From contig JACKOK010000006.1 of the NCBI GenBank assembly GCA_024234365.1, positions 79,856 to 143,855 on the forward strand: DNA of 64,000 nucleotides. Reading direction: 5' to 3'. This DNA comes from Pseudomonadales bacterium. Its GTDB lineage: Bacteria; Pseudomonadota; Gammaproteobacteria; Pseudomonadales; Pseudohongiellaceae. Below the pieces are notes generated by a model. That model made no database searches. It saw nothing but the letters and a program-made list of their open reading frames with translations, and was not told the DNA's origin. The translations under genes and the position numbers were made by a program. Shown one piece after another: positions 47,987-57,117 of this stretch. How positions within the stretch are numbered: position 1 is the stretch's first letter; the number at the start of each line of letters is the position of its first letter.

Positions 47987-49060
47987 TCAGGAGTAAAAAC
48001 TGCTTTCGCGTGCGCGTTTCCACCAGGCCAGGAGCGTGCGGTCCAGGGTACTGTGGATGGCGGCACCCAGGCGGTCTCCAATGCTCTGGCGAATCTCATA
48101 GTGCACGCTGTAGACATCGGCATCTTCACAGGCGTTTACGATACACTCGTCACTGGTCATAAGGGCATCAACCATCTTGCGTTCGAGGGCCTGCAGCCCC
48201 ACCCAGGTCTCCCCGGTTGCGATATTGTCGATTTCCACGACCGGGCGGTGTTCCTTGACCCAGGCCTTGAACAGAGTGTGCATCTCTTCGACATCTTCCT
48301 TCACCTTGTCGCGCCCTTTCTGGGTGATCTCGCCAAAGGTTGTCAGCGTGGTCTTGAACTCGCCAGCGCTGATGGTTTCATAGTCGACCTCGTGCTTGCG
48401 CAGCAAGCGATGGAAGTTGGGCAATTGCACCAGCACACCAATCGATCCCAGGATGGCAAACGGTGCTGCCACCAGGCGATTGGCCAGACAGGCCATCATA
48501 TAGCCACCGCTGGCGGCAACCTTGTCCACACAGATGGTCAGGGAGATGTCCTTGTCGCGGATACGCTGCAGCTGGGACGATGCCAGACCGTAGGCATGGA
48601 CCATCCCTCCCGGGCTCTCAAGGCGCAGAATCACTTCGTCGCGTGAGGTGGCGAGAGAGAGCACAGCCGTAATCTCCTCGCGCAGACACTCAAGCTGACT
48701 CGCCTCAATATCCCCATCAAAATCAAGTACATAAACGCGCTTTTTAATGCTGTCTTCATTCTCGTCTGCGGCAGCAGTGGCCAATGCCTGTTTGCGCTCC
48801 CTGGCTTCCTGCTTCAGGCGCTTTTTCTCCAGTTTCTGAACCTGTTTGTACTCCTCTTTGTCGAGTACGGACTTGCGAATGGCATCCCGGATATCGTCCA
48901 GCTCCTCGTTCAGATGCACAATTTGCAGGGAACCTTTGCCGCTCCCCCCTTTCTTGCCTCGGCTACCGGCAGAAATCAACGCACCCAGGATAAACATAAA
49001 GGCTACGACGAGGGTCGCAACCTTTGCCAAAAACAGAACGTAATCAATGAAGTACTCCAA
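47987..49060 (-). CDS. sohB: Inner-membrane peptidase SohB
   Basis: 357 residues from a TTG at 49060 with AAGGAG and a 7-base spacing (MEYFIDYVLFLAKVATLVVA); the in-frame ATG at 49102 is less likely. An S49 (SppA-like) peptidase with an N-terminal membrane anchor, a charged coiled stretch (about 70-105), and the catalytic Ser in KVAASGGYMMACLANRLVA with GSIGVLVQLPNFHRLL following. It degrades periplasmic or membrane peptides. Confidence 0.92.
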   Translation of the reverse strand: MEYFIDYVLFLAKVATLVVAFMFILGALISAGSRGKKGGSGKGSLQIVHLNEELDDIRDAIRKSVLDKEEYKQVQKLEKKRLKQEARERKQALATAAADENEDSIKKRVYVLDFDGDIEASQLECLREEITAVLSLATSRDEVILRLESPGGMVHAYGLASSQLQRIRDKDISLTICVDKVAASGGYMMACLANRLVAAPFAILGSIGVLVQLPNFHRLLRKHEVDYETISAGEFKTTLTTFGEITQKGRDKVKEDVEEMHTLFKAWVKEHRPVVEIDNIATGETWVGLQALERKMVDALMTSDECIVNACEDADVYSVHYEIRQSIGDRLGAAIHSTLDRTLLAWWKRARESSFYS

Positions 49061-49098
49061 GTACCTGCTCCTTTTTCTCGTCTGGGGCACGGCCCCTG

Positions 49099-49911
49099 TC
49101 AAAAACCCTGCAAGAATAACTCAATGAGCTGGCCGGCAACACTGATCTGCGCAGACGGCGTCAGCGGAAGCTCGTCACGGTGATACCAGCGTGCCTGGGC
49201 AATCTCCTTGCCGTCGACACAAATATCCCCGCTTTCATGCTCAGCAAAAAAGCCCAGCATCAGTTGGGAGGGGAACGGCCATGACTGGCTGCGTACATAG
49301 CGGATATTGTTGACCTCGATGCCTACCTCTTCGCGCACCTCACGTTTGACGGTCTCCTCCGGAGTCTCCCCCACTTCCATGAAACCGGCAAGGCAACTGC
49401 GGTAAGAGGCAGTGGCGCGCTGGTGGAGGGCCAGCAGGCAGGTATCCCCCCGTGTTACCAACACGATGACGCAGGGGTTGATGCGGGGGTAATAGACACG
49501 TTCACAGGCCTGGCAGCGTAATGCCCTATCCTTTGCATGGGGGCTTGTCGGGGCTGCGCAGGCACCGCAGTAGCGATGCGTGCCGTACCAGTTCAGCAAT
49601 TGACTGGCACGCCCGGGAAGGGCGAAATCCGGGTAACCCTGCTGCAGCAGCAATTGCCGGGGTGTCAGCCGGCTAACGGCGCAATCCTCCAGAACCGCAT
49701 CGTCAGGCAGGTTCAGGGCCAGCACCCGGCTGTGTCCGGTATCCTCGACAAGCAGCAAAGGGTCATGGAGGCCGTGGAAGCGCGACAGGGCTTCAGGTAG
49801 CCAGAGAATACTCTCCTGGCACAGCAGCACTTCTCCACGATGAAACACGATGATCCGATCCTTGGGCAGGACATCCCCCATGTGGAAGAAATGCGCGTGC
49901 TCCCTGCTCAT
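49099..49911 (-). CDS. nudC: NADH pyrophosphatase / NAD-cap decapping enzyme NudC
   Basis: 270 residues. A four-Cys zinc motif (CGACAAPTSPHAKDRALRCQ, then AC) precedes the Nudix box GFMEVGETPEETVKREVREE. The SQSWPFPSQLMLGF segment replaces the canonical SQPWPFPxS. It hydrolyses NADH and removes NAD caps from RNA. Overlaps dnaQ by four bases. Confidence 0.95.
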   Translation of the reverse strand: MSREHAHFFHMGDVLPKDRIIVFHRGEVLLCQESILWLPEALSRFHGLHDPLLLVEDTGHSRVLALNLPDDAVLEDCAVSRLTPRQLLLQQGYPDFALPGRASQLLNWYGTHRYCGACAAPTSPHAKDRALRCQACERVYYPRINPCVIVLVTRGDTCLLALHQRATASYRSCLAGFMEVGETPEETVKREVREEVGIEVNNIRYVRSQSWPFPSQLMLGFFAEHESGDICVDGKEIAQARWYHRDELPLTPSAQISVAGQLIELFLQGF

Positions 49912-50627
49912 TCCGGCGCCTGGGCCGTCCAGACACAGCTGTCGTTGCTGGCTTTGTTGATGCGTTCAAGAAACCTTGCATGCGCTTCCAGATCCTCCTC
50001 CGAAGCGCTTGCCAGCGGCAGCGGGCCACGCGCCTGGCGTTCCCTGCGCTGATCACTGCCCTCCTTCTGGCTTTCGGCATCTTCATCGCTGCCCAGTTGC
50101 AGAGTGGTTTGCCCACCCGTCATGCGCAGATACACATCGGCCAGAATCTCGGCGTCCAGCAAGGCGCCGTGCAGATCGCGCTGGGAGTTGTCCACTTCGT
50201 AACGTTTGCACAAAGCATCCAGATTATTGCGCTGCCCCGGGTGTTTCTTGCGGGCCATCATCAGGGTATCGACGATGCCGCACACTTGCTCGATACGAGG
50301 GTAGCTTCCCCCCGTCTGCTCCAGTTCATGGTTCAGGAAGCCGACGTCGAAGGCGGCATTGTGGATGACCAGTTCGGCCCCTTTGACGAAATCGAGGAAT
50401 TCGTCCACGACCTGAACAAAGCGCGGCTTGTCGGCAAGAAACTCGGAGGTGATGCCGTGAACCTGAACCGCGCCATCGTCAATGTCGCGATCGGGGTTCA
50501 GGTAACAGTGGTAATGACGCCCGGTGAGCCTTCTGTTTTCGATCTCGACACAGCCGATTTCAATGACCTTATGCCCTTGCAAAGGATCCAGGCCGGTAGT
50601 CTCTGTATCCAGAACTATTTGTCGCAT
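49908..50627 (-). CDS. dnaQ: DNA polymerase III epsilon subunit
   Basis: 239 residues. 3'-5' proofreading exonuclease: Exo I VLDTETTGLDPLQGHKVIEIG, Exo II HNAAFDVGFLNHEL and Exo III HGALLDAEILADVYL. The C-terminal alpha-binding part is present. It lies 23 bases after rnhA; the usual adjacency is conserved although E. coli transcribes the two divergently. Confidence 0.97.
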   Translation of the reverse strand: MRQIVLDTETTGLDPLQGHKVIEIGCVEIENRRLTGRHYHCYLNPDRDIDDGAVQVHGITSEFLADKPRFVQVVDEFLDFVKGAELVIHNAAFDVGFLNHELEQTGGSYPRIEQVCGIVDTLMMARKKHPGQRNNLDALCKRYEVDNSQRDLHGALLDAEILADVYLRMTGGQTTLQLGSDEDAESQKEGSDQRRERQARGPLPLASASEEDLEAHARFLERINKASNDSCVWTAQAPE

Positions 50628-50650
50628 CTTTTTGATTTTCCTTGAATAAC

Positions 50651-51091
50651 TTAGTTCAGTTCATCAATGCCACGATTGGCCAGGCTGTCGGCAAGTTCGT
50701 TTTCCGGGTGGCCGCTGTGCCCTTTGACCCATTGCCAGCGGACATGGTGCTGCGCCGCGAGTTCATCGAGGGTCTGCCACAGGTCCGCATTGAGCACCGG
50801 CTTCTTTGCCGCGGTTTTCCAGCCCCGCTTTTTCCAGTTCGGCAGCCATTCGCTGATGCCGTTCAGGACATATTTGGAGTCACTGAATACCTGGACATCG
50901 AGCCCCTGGCGTTTGAGGGCGCGCAGCCCCTGAATCACCGCCATGAGCTCCATGCGGTTGTTGGTTGTCATTGCCTCGCCACCGTACAGCGTTTTTTCAT
51001 GCCCGTTGTAGCGCAGCAGTGCGCCCCAGCCTCCTTTGCCCGGGTTTCCCCGGCAGGCGCCATCGGTATACATCTCCACAGATTTGTTCAA
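50651..51091 (-). CDS. rnhA: Ribonuclease HI
   Basis: 146 residues from a TTG at 51091 preceded by AGGAAG ([18 protein letters not shown]). The catalytic carboxylates Asp, Glu, Asp and Asp lie in [32 protein letters not shown] and ENELADSLA. Degrades RNA in RNA-DNA hybrids. Confidence 0.95.
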   Translation of the reverse strand: MNKSVEMYTDGACRGNPGKGGWGALLRYNGHEKTLYGGEAMTTNNRMELMAVIQGLRALKRQGLDVQVFSDSKYVLNGISEWLPNWKKRGWKTAAKKPVLNADLWQTLDELAAQHHVRWQWVKGHSGHPENELADSLANRGIDELN

Positions 51092-51125
51092 ACTGAAACT
51101 TCCTGATTTGCTCGCCCATCGGGCG

Positions 51126-51941
51126 TCATGACTTGATTTTAACGCGTGCGGCCTGAGGCCTGGCGCGGGCCGACTCCCCAACAGGCCTTACCAGTACCGG
51201 ACGCGGCAGGCTGGGACGCCAGCGTGGCTGTATCGGGGTCACCGGCATGATCTGTTTGCAGGCAACAATCAGATAGACCGCCGCAAGCGGTGCGTTGAAG
51301 CGCTGCCCCATGGCCTCCAGCCGGGACGCGCCGTCCCCCTGGCGTGCTCTGCGCATGGGAAGTATATAGCCTGCGTGCTCTACCTTGTCGACGGTGAACT
51401 CCAGCAGCTTCAGCCAGTCCTGAACCCGCGAACTGGCAATATAACGGGCATTCCACGGCAAGGTGTTGCGCCAGCGCAGCAGGTGCCGCAGCCCCCAGGG
51501 ACTCAGGGGATTGAAACCAAGAATCAGCAGCTTGCCTCCGGGCATCAGCACTCGTGCCGATTCACGCAGCAGGCGATGGCTGTCCGGCGTGTAATCCAGC
51601 GCATGATGAATGAGAACGGCATCCACACTTTCGCTCTGCAACGGAAGCGCCTCATTACTGGCAACCGGCAATACGCCTCCCCTTTCGTGCCCGGGCACAA
51701 ACACGATCTTATGGCCGATAGGGCTGGCGTCCAGCATCGAATGCTCGCTGACGCCGAGTTGCAGGAAATGGTAGCCAAAGAGCCTTGCCAGGACTGGTTC
51801 CAGCACGGCGGCTTCACTGCGCAGCAGGGCGTGCCCCAGCGGGGTCTGCCACCACTGGCCCATCTCATGAAACAGTGTTTGCGGTGCCGGCAGCTCACGC
51901 CGTTTGCGCCAGTAGCTGCGTATATTGTCCAATCCTGCCAT
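51126..51941 (-). CDS. SAM-dependent class I methyltransferase (YafS-like)
   Basis: 271 residues from the ATG at 51941; a start at 52046 is in frame but would put its control region within gloB. The methyltransferase core has [17 protein letters not shown] (motif I, weak), [20 protein letters not shown] (motif II) and [22 protein letters not shown] (post-II). A basic, Pro-rich C-terminal tail follows. E. coli yafS lies at the same place between gloB and rnhA. The substrate is unknown. Confidence 0.88.
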   Translation of the reverse strand: MAGLDNIRSYWRKRRELPAPQTLFHEMGQWWQTPLGHALLRSEAAVLEPVLARLFGYHFLQLGVSEHSMLDASPIGHKIVFVPGHERGGVLPVASNEALPLQSESVDAVLIHHALDYTPDSHRLLRESARVLMPGGKLLILGFNPLSPWGLRHLLRWRNTLPWNARYIASSRVQDWLKLLEFTVDKVEHAGYILPMRRARQGDGASRLEAMGQRFNAPLAAVYLIVACKQIMPVTPIQPRWRPSLPRPVLVRPVGESARARPQAARVKIKS

Positions 51942-52051
51942 GCTCTGCTCTGGTGGCCTGGTTTTTGCGGGTTCAGGGGGCAGCGAAAGAGGTTTTCCCC
52001 GCGCTGTGCCTGCACTATGATTGCTTTCTTTGACATCGAAAAGCAAATCAA

Positions 52052-52843
52052 ATGACCTTGCAGATTCAGGCGGTTCCCGCCTTTGTGGATAACTACATCT
52101 GGCTTCTGCGTCCGCAGAATACCCGCGAATGCATTGTGGTGGACCCCGGTGACGCCGCTCCTGTCCTGAGCATTCTGTACCGGGATGCCCTGAGCCTGGG
52201 TGCCATCCTGATTACGCATCATCATGCCGACCACACGGGAGGTATCACGGCTCTGCAGGCCGCCTTTCCCGCAGTCAAAATCATCGGCCCCTCTTCGGCA
52301 CGAATTCCCGCGATTGAGGAATGCGTTCATCAGGGAGATAGTGTAGAGCTTGCCGGCCTGCCGTTTCAGGTGCTGGAGATTCCAGGGCACACGCTGGAAC
52401 ATATCGCCTACTATCTGCCACCCGGGCCCTGGTGCCCCAGCGGGGCTGTATTTTGTGGGGACACCCTGTTTTCCGGGGGCTGCGGGAGAGTTTTCGAAGG
52501 CAATCCGGCCATGATGCTGGCCTCGCTGGAAAAATTGCAGGAGCTTCCCGGGCAGACACTGCTATACTGCGCCCACGAATACACCCAGGCCAATCTGCGC
52601 TTTGCGCTGACAGTGGAACCGGATAATCCGGATCTGCTGGCAAGAGTTGAACAGGTGCAGAGGCTGCGTGAGGCAGAACAGCCCAGCCTGCCCAGCACAA
52701 TCGCCCTGGAGGGCAGAACCAATCCGTTTCTGCGTTGTCACATAGGAGTTGTGGCAGAATCTGTCGCTCGACACAGCGGGCAGTCCATCGCCGATCGCGT
52801 CACGACATTTGCAGGCCTGCGGGCCTGGAAGGATCATTTTTAA
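52052..52843 (+). CDS. gloB: Hydroxyacylglutathione hydrolase (glyoxalase II)
   Basis: 263 residues. Metallo-beta-lactamase fold with the dinuclear metal motif THHHADHTGG near residue 55, GHTLEHIAYY, and FCGDTLFSGGCGRVFEG. Hydrolyses S-lactoylglutathione to lactate in methylglyoxal detoxification. Divergent from the methyltransferase gene. Confidence 0.95.
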   Translation: MTLQIQAVPAFVDNYIWLLRPQNTRECIVVDPGDAAPVLSILYRDALSLGAILITHHHADHTGGITALQAAFPAVKIIGPSSARIPAIEECVHQGDSVELAGLPFQVLEIPGHTLEHIAYYLPPGPWCPSGAVFCGDTLFSGGCGRVFEGNPAMMLASLEKLQELPGQTLLYCAHEYTQANLRFALTVEPDNPDLLARVEQVQRLREAEQPSLPSTIALEGRTNPFLRCHIGVVAESVARHSGQSIADRVTTFAGLRAWKDHF

Positions 52844-52876
52844 GCCACCCAACGTCATTTACTGCAGATTTTATTC

Positions 52877-54535
52877 ATGCCATCCAGTTCTGTGCCACCC
52901 TTGCCTGTTCACGCCCTTCCCCTGTTACCGCGCCCTCGTCTGCCGCTGAAGCGGCTTTGCCTGCTGGTGGGCACTACCGTGCTGCTCAATGCCTGCAGCA
53001 GCATGATGGAAGGGACAGGCTCACTGGGCAATGAGGGCCTGGATGTCGGCGCGACCCGCCAGGTCGGTGATCGCAGTGTGGCCGCACGCGTACGGATTCC
53101 CGGTACGGATACGCTGGCAGGGGCTGGCGAGTACCCGGATATCTGGAGCCGCATCGGTGCGGGCCTGCAGTTTGCCTATGACTACGATAATGCCCGCATA
53201 GAGGAACAGCTTGCCTTCTACAAGGACAACCCCAGTTACCTGAAAATCGTCACGGAAAGGGCCAGCCCCTTCATTTACGAGATTGTGGAAGAGGTCGAAC
53301 GGCGTGGTTTACCCACGGAACTGGCTCTGCTGCCAATCGTGGAGAGTGCCTTTAACCCCAATGCCGTGTCTCCCGGAAATTCGGTCGGCTTATGGCAGAT
53401 AGCCAGCTCGACGGCCCCAGTTCTAGGTCTTAAGCGGGACTGGTGGTACGACGGCAGCCGCGACCCGATTGCGTCCACCTCCGCCGCTCTGGGCTATCTC
53501 ACACAGTTACAGCAGATGTTCGACGAAAGCTGGCTGCTGGCCCTGGCCGCCTATAACACCGGGCCGGGAAACGTACGCAAGGCAATCACCCGCAATGAAG
53601 GACGTGATCGTGCGGTGGATTACTGGTCACTCAATCTGCCTTCCATCACAGAGGATTTTGTTCCCAAGCTGATTGCCCTGAGTCGCCTGGTGGCCACCCC
53701 CGATCATTACGGTATGGAGCTGGCAAAGGTGCCGAATGCGCCTGCTGTCACGCTGGTAGAGGTTGGTTTTCAGCTGGATCTTGCTCTTGCTGCCAGTATT
53801 GCGGGCCTGGAACCCCAGACCCTGTACCAGCTCAACCCGGGTTTCCGGCAGTGGGCAACACATCCGGATGGCCCCTACGCCCTGCTGATGCCAGTGGACG
53901 TGGTAGAGACCTTCAAGAACAATCTGCAGGAGCAGGGAGAGCGCCCCAGCGTGACCTGGGATCGTTATGTGGTGCAAAGTGGCGATACCTTGAGCGGCAT
54001 TGCGCGCCAGTTCCGCACACAGGTCGGCGTCCTGCAACAGGTCAACGGCATCAGTGGCAGTCGCATCATCGCCGGTGAATCCTTGTTGATTCCCCGGGCA
54101 TATAACTCCGCCAATCCCCTGGTCGCGCCAAACGCACCGGTCTATTCCAATGCCGGCAATAATGCCGCAGCGGCACAAGCGCCAACACGCTATCAGGTGC
54201 GCTCCGGCGACAATCTCTGGAGTATTGCGAAGCGTTATCAGATCCGCGTTGCCGATATTGCACAGTGGAACCAGCTTGATCCGGATGCGGTGTTGAAACC
54301 TGGACAGCTACTGCTTCTGCGCTCCGGCAATGGCGTGGCAAGTGCCAGCAGTGAGGCAGGCGAACAGCCTGCCCAGCCCTATGTGGTACGCTCGGGGGAT
54401 TCTCTTTCAGGGATTGCGCGACGTTTTGGGGTTACCGCGGACGATATCGCCCTGTGGAACGGCATCAAAACCGGCGATCTGATCCACCCGGGACAGCATC
54501 TGCAACTCTCCCCGGGCGGACTCAAACTCAACTGA
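52877..54535 (+). CDS. mltD: Membrane-bound lytic murein transglycosylase D with three LysM domains
   Basis: 552 residues. Lipoprotein signal with lipobox LLNAC (Cys near residue 39). The SLT catalytic domain has ELALLPIVESAFNPNAVSPG (catalytic Glu) and SVGLWQIASSTAPVLGL, then LAAYNTGPGNVRKAI. Three LysM domains follow (about 355-400, 437-480 and 505-548), starting YVVQSGDTLSGIA, YQVRSGDNLWSIA and YVVRSGDSLSGIA. E. coli MltD has two. It cleaves peptidoglycan glycan strands. Confidence 0.95.
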   Translation: MPSSSVPPLPVHALPLLPRPRLPLKRLCLLVGTTVLLNACSSMMEGTGSLGNEGLDVGATRQVGDRSVAARVRIPGTDTLAGAGEYPDIWSRIGAGLQFAYDYDNARIEEQLAFYKDNPSYLKIVTERASPFIYEIVEEVERRGLPTELALLPIVESAFNPNAVSPGNSVGLWQIASSTAPVLGLKRDWWYDGSRDPIASTSAALGYLTQLQQMFDESWLLALAAYNTGPGNVRKAITRNEGRDRAVDYWSLNLPSITEDFVPKLIALSRLVATPDHYGMELAKVPNAPAVTLVEVGFQLDLALAASIAGLEPQTLYQLNPGFRQWATHPDGPYALLMPVDVVETFKNNLQEQGERPSVTWDRYVVQSGDTLSGIARQFRTQVGVLQQVNGISGSRIIAGESLLIPRAYNSANPLVAPNAPVYSNAGNNAAAAQAPTRYQVRSGDNLWSIAKRYQIRVADIAQWNQLDPDAVLKPGQLLLLRSGNGVASASSEAGEQPAQPYVVRSGDSLSGIARRFGVTADDIALWNGIKTGDLIHPGQHLQLSPGGLKLN

Positions 54536-54542
54536 ACAAGCC

Positions 54543-54561
54543 AGGCCCCTTATAACAGGGG
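54543..54561. terminator. Possible shared hairpin between mltD and ppiD
   Basis: GCCCC/GGGGC around an 8-base loop in the convergent junction, overlapping the ppiD stop. The T-tract is poor, so only a weak terminator candidate. Confidence 0.35.
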
Positions 54562-56442
54562 CTCTTCGCTCAGGTTCTGAGTGATATCGGCATTCAGACG
54601 GCTATTGGCAACGAAGGCATCCACCGTTGCACGACCATCCCGCTCAATGAAGGTATTGATCATATTGCGGCGCTCATCTGCGCTCAGATCTGCCAGGCTT
54701 CCACGCTGCACAGCCTGCAGCTCCAACACGACATAAGTGCCGTTGGTGAGAACAAAACCATTAAAGGCTGTCTCGCCCTCTGCTGGGGCGGGCATCGCAA
54801 AGGCATTCTGCAACACTTCGCCATTCATGCCGGCCTGATCACGGGACGCACCGTTCTGTGCGATCCACTGCAGCTCATTATCTGCCAGAGTTCCGGTAAT
54901 ATCTTCGCCATTGCGCAGGGAACTCAGAAGAGATTGGCCAAGCGCACTGGCACGTTCTTTTTCCATTTCTGTACGCAGAATCGCGGCTATTTCACCTCTT
55001 ACCTCCTCCAGCGGACGCAAGGAGGGCTCCGAGTGCTCGCGCACATGCAGGACAACAGCACGGGAATCCCCCAGTTCGATGACATCGCTGTTGTTGCCAT
55101 CGATCAGGGTATCATCGGCAAATGCGGCAGATATAACGTTGGCGTTACTGGTGATATCGTTGCTTCCGCCCAGACGGCTGAACATCTCGCTTTCCACGAT
55201 CTCCAGGCCCAGCTCCCCGGAAATATCCTGAAGACCGGTAGTCTCGAAGGCCAGGTTTGCCAGATCCTCAAGACGCGAGAAATAGAGGCTATCGACCTGG
55301 CTGGTGCTCAGTTCACGGCGGATGCGCTCCTCAACCTCTGCCAGCGGGGGGTATTCGTTCTGCTCGTTTTCCGTCAGTTTCACCAGATGCACACCGAATT
55401 CACTGACAACCGGATCGGACACTTCACCGACCTGCAGAGTGTCCAGCGCCTCTTCCACGCGCGTGGGGAAAGCCGAACCGTCGGTATAGCCGATATCCCC
55501 GCCCTGTTCTGCAGATGCCGTATCGGCAGAGGCTTCAGCGCAAGCGCAGCAAAGTCTTCCCTTGATCCAGACGTGCCTTGAGCGCAGTGGCCATGGTGAT
55601 GGCCTCCTGTTCAGAAGACCTGCACCGGTTTCCAGCAGAATATGGGAGGCGCGACGCTGGGACGAGGCAACGGCGGCAGAGGCTTCGAGCTCATACTGAG
55701 CCTGTACGGCTGCATCGTCTACGCTGACTTCGTCAAAAATGGCGTTTTTGTCCAACACCACATAATCAATCCCTACTTCTTCGTCGAGCATGAACTGGGA
55801 CTGATTATTCTGGTAATAGGCTTCAATCTGGTCGGCCGGAATGGCTTCGCCCAACGTTCGGTTCCCCAGCGTGACGGAAACAAAGCGGAAATCACGCTTC
55901 TGGGAAGACAGCGCTGCCACGCGGTTCAGTTCCGCCTCGGTGGCAAAACTGGTTGCGGCATAGGCATTCATCAATTGCCCGACCACCATCTGATCGGCCA
56001 GGGATTCGCGATACCCCTGAATGGAGTAGCCCTGGGTTGCCATGGTGCGAATGGCCAGTTCAGAGTTGAAAACACCTCCCACCTGAAACTGAGGATTATT
56101 GATCATCAGACGATCAACGGCGTCACTGGAGATTGTCATATGGGATTGATTGGCATTCTGGCGCAGTACACGATCCTCAATCAGTTGATTCAGAGCAATC
56201 TGGCGCAACAGCCCCTCGTCGAGATTTCCGAGATCTCCCCCGACACTCAGCAGCAGCTGCTGCACAGTGGCTGCCAACTCAGGCTCTGTAATATCCTCGC
56301 CATTCACTTCGGCTACGGTGGAGTTATTGCTCAAGCCCCCAACGATGGACTCGACCCCGAACAGAGCCATCAGCCCTATGATGAAGCCGATAATCAGCTT
56401 CGCGATCAGGCCCTGTGAGTTATCTCTAATTGTTTGCAGCAT
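54550..56442 (-). CDS. ppiD: Peptidyl-prolyl cis-trans isomerase / chaperone PpiD, with a locally shifted segment
   Basis: 630 residues. Inner-membrane anchored periplasmic foldase: an N-terminal helix (AKLIIGFIIGLMALFGVESI), a SurA-like chaperone domain, and a parvulin domain from RASHILLETG to DPVVSEFGVHLVKL. Between residues about 276 and 303 (55533-55615) the frame is shifted: other frames give EQEAITMATALKARLDQG and EDFAALA, exactly what a parvulin domain needs. Three one-base deletions, net three, explain it. The ORF stays open but 28 residues read as nonsense. Confidence 0.9.
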   Translation of the reverse strand: MLQTIRDNSQGLIAKLIIGFIIGLMALFGVESIVGGLSNNSTVAEVNGEDITEPELAATVQQLLLSVGGDLGNLDEGLLRQIALNQLIEDRVLRQNANQSHMTISSDAVDRLMINNPQFQVGGVFNSELAIRTMATQGYSIQGYRESLADQMVVGQLMNAYAATSFATEAELNRVAALSSQKRDFRFVSVTLGNRTLGEAIPADQIEAYYQNNQSQFMLDEEVGIDYVVLDKNAIFDEVSVDDAAVQAQYELEASAAVASSQRRASHILLETGAGLLNRRPSPWPLRSRHVWIKGRLCCACAEASADTASAEQGGDIGYTDGSAFPTRVEEALDTLQVGEVSDPVVSEFGVHLVKLTENEQNEYPPLAEVEERIRRELSTSQVDSLYFSRLEDLANLAFETTGLQDISGELGLEIVESEMFSRLGGSNDITSNANVISAAFADDTLIDGNNSDVIELGDSRAVVLHVREHSEPSLRPLEEVRGEIAAILRTEMEKERASALGQSLLSSLRNGEDITGTLADNELQWIAQNGASRDQAGMNGEVLQNAFAMPAPAEGETAFNGFVLTNGTYVVLELQAVQRGSLADLSADERRNMINTFIERDGRATVDAFVANSRLNADITQNLSEEPLL

Positions 56443-56525
56443 TATCTGTTTCCTTAGTCGAGTTGGCGGTTTACCCGCTGCCCCGCAGTGTTTGCCTCGG
56501 GGCGGACGTGGGAGCCCCTTAAACT

Positions 56526-56550
56526 AAAAAGGCGCATCATTGATGCGCCT
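56526..56550 (-). terminator. Terminator of hupB
   Basis: On the minus strand GGCGCAT/ATGCGCC stem with a 5-base loop, followed by TTTTT. About 100 bases after the hupB stop and before ppiD. Confidence 0.8.
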
Positions 56551-56649
56551 TATTATATCCGATACATGGCTGGAGACAGTGCTGCTCCGCCATGGCCAGA
56601 CCGGAAATCGGCTTCCCAGCCCGACCTGATCGGGAATATTGACTGTAAG

Positions 56650-56925
56650 TTAAAGATTAACTGAGTCTTTCAGAGCCTTGCCTGCTTTAAAGGTAGGCAC
56701 TTTGGCGGCTTTGATCTGGATAGTGGCGCCAGTCTGGGGATTGCGTCCCTGTCTTGCTGCACGCTCTTTGGTCGTAAAAGTACCAAAACCGACAAGTACG
56801 ACTGGGTCGCTTTTCTTCAGTGAGTCGGTGATCGCATCGATCATGGCATCAATAACACGGCCAGCTGTTGCTTTTGGTATATCGGCACCTGCTGCTACAG
56901 CATCAATTAATTCTGATTTGTTCAC
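56650..56925 (-). CDS. hupB: DNA-binding protein HU-beta
   Basis: 91 residues, standard length. The HU signature [22 protein letters not shown] with the conserved Pro in the DNA-minor-groove arm is intact. Histone-like nucleoid protein. It follows lon as in most Gammaproteobacteria and has its own strong promoter. Confidence 0.98.
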   Translation of the reverse strand: MNKSELIDAVAAGADIPKATAGRVIDAMIDAITDSLKKSDPVVLVGFGTFTTKERAARQGRNPQTGATIQIKAAKVPTFKAGKALKDSVNL

Positions 56926-57061
56926 GGTATCCCCTTATTTTTCTATGATGATTGTGCTGAAAAACCTGGACGGAAAATAAAGCGCACGCTCCGTCCCAAG
57001 TATTGTTTTTCTGTCTGAATTTTTATCCAAAAAAAGGTTTGGTAAGCAATACGACCGGCAC

Positions 57062-57091
57062 TTTATACCAAGGCACAGAAAGCTGTGTCAA
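57062..57091 (-). promoter_or_regulatory. Strong sigma-70 promoter of hupB
   Basis: Minus strand consensus TTGACA, 18-base spacer, TATAAA, in the 192-base gap after lon. The transcript would have a leader of about 130 bases before the hupB ATG. Confidence 0.8.
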
Positions 57092-57117
57092 CACAAAACA
57101 CAGGGTTTTCATGTGAT

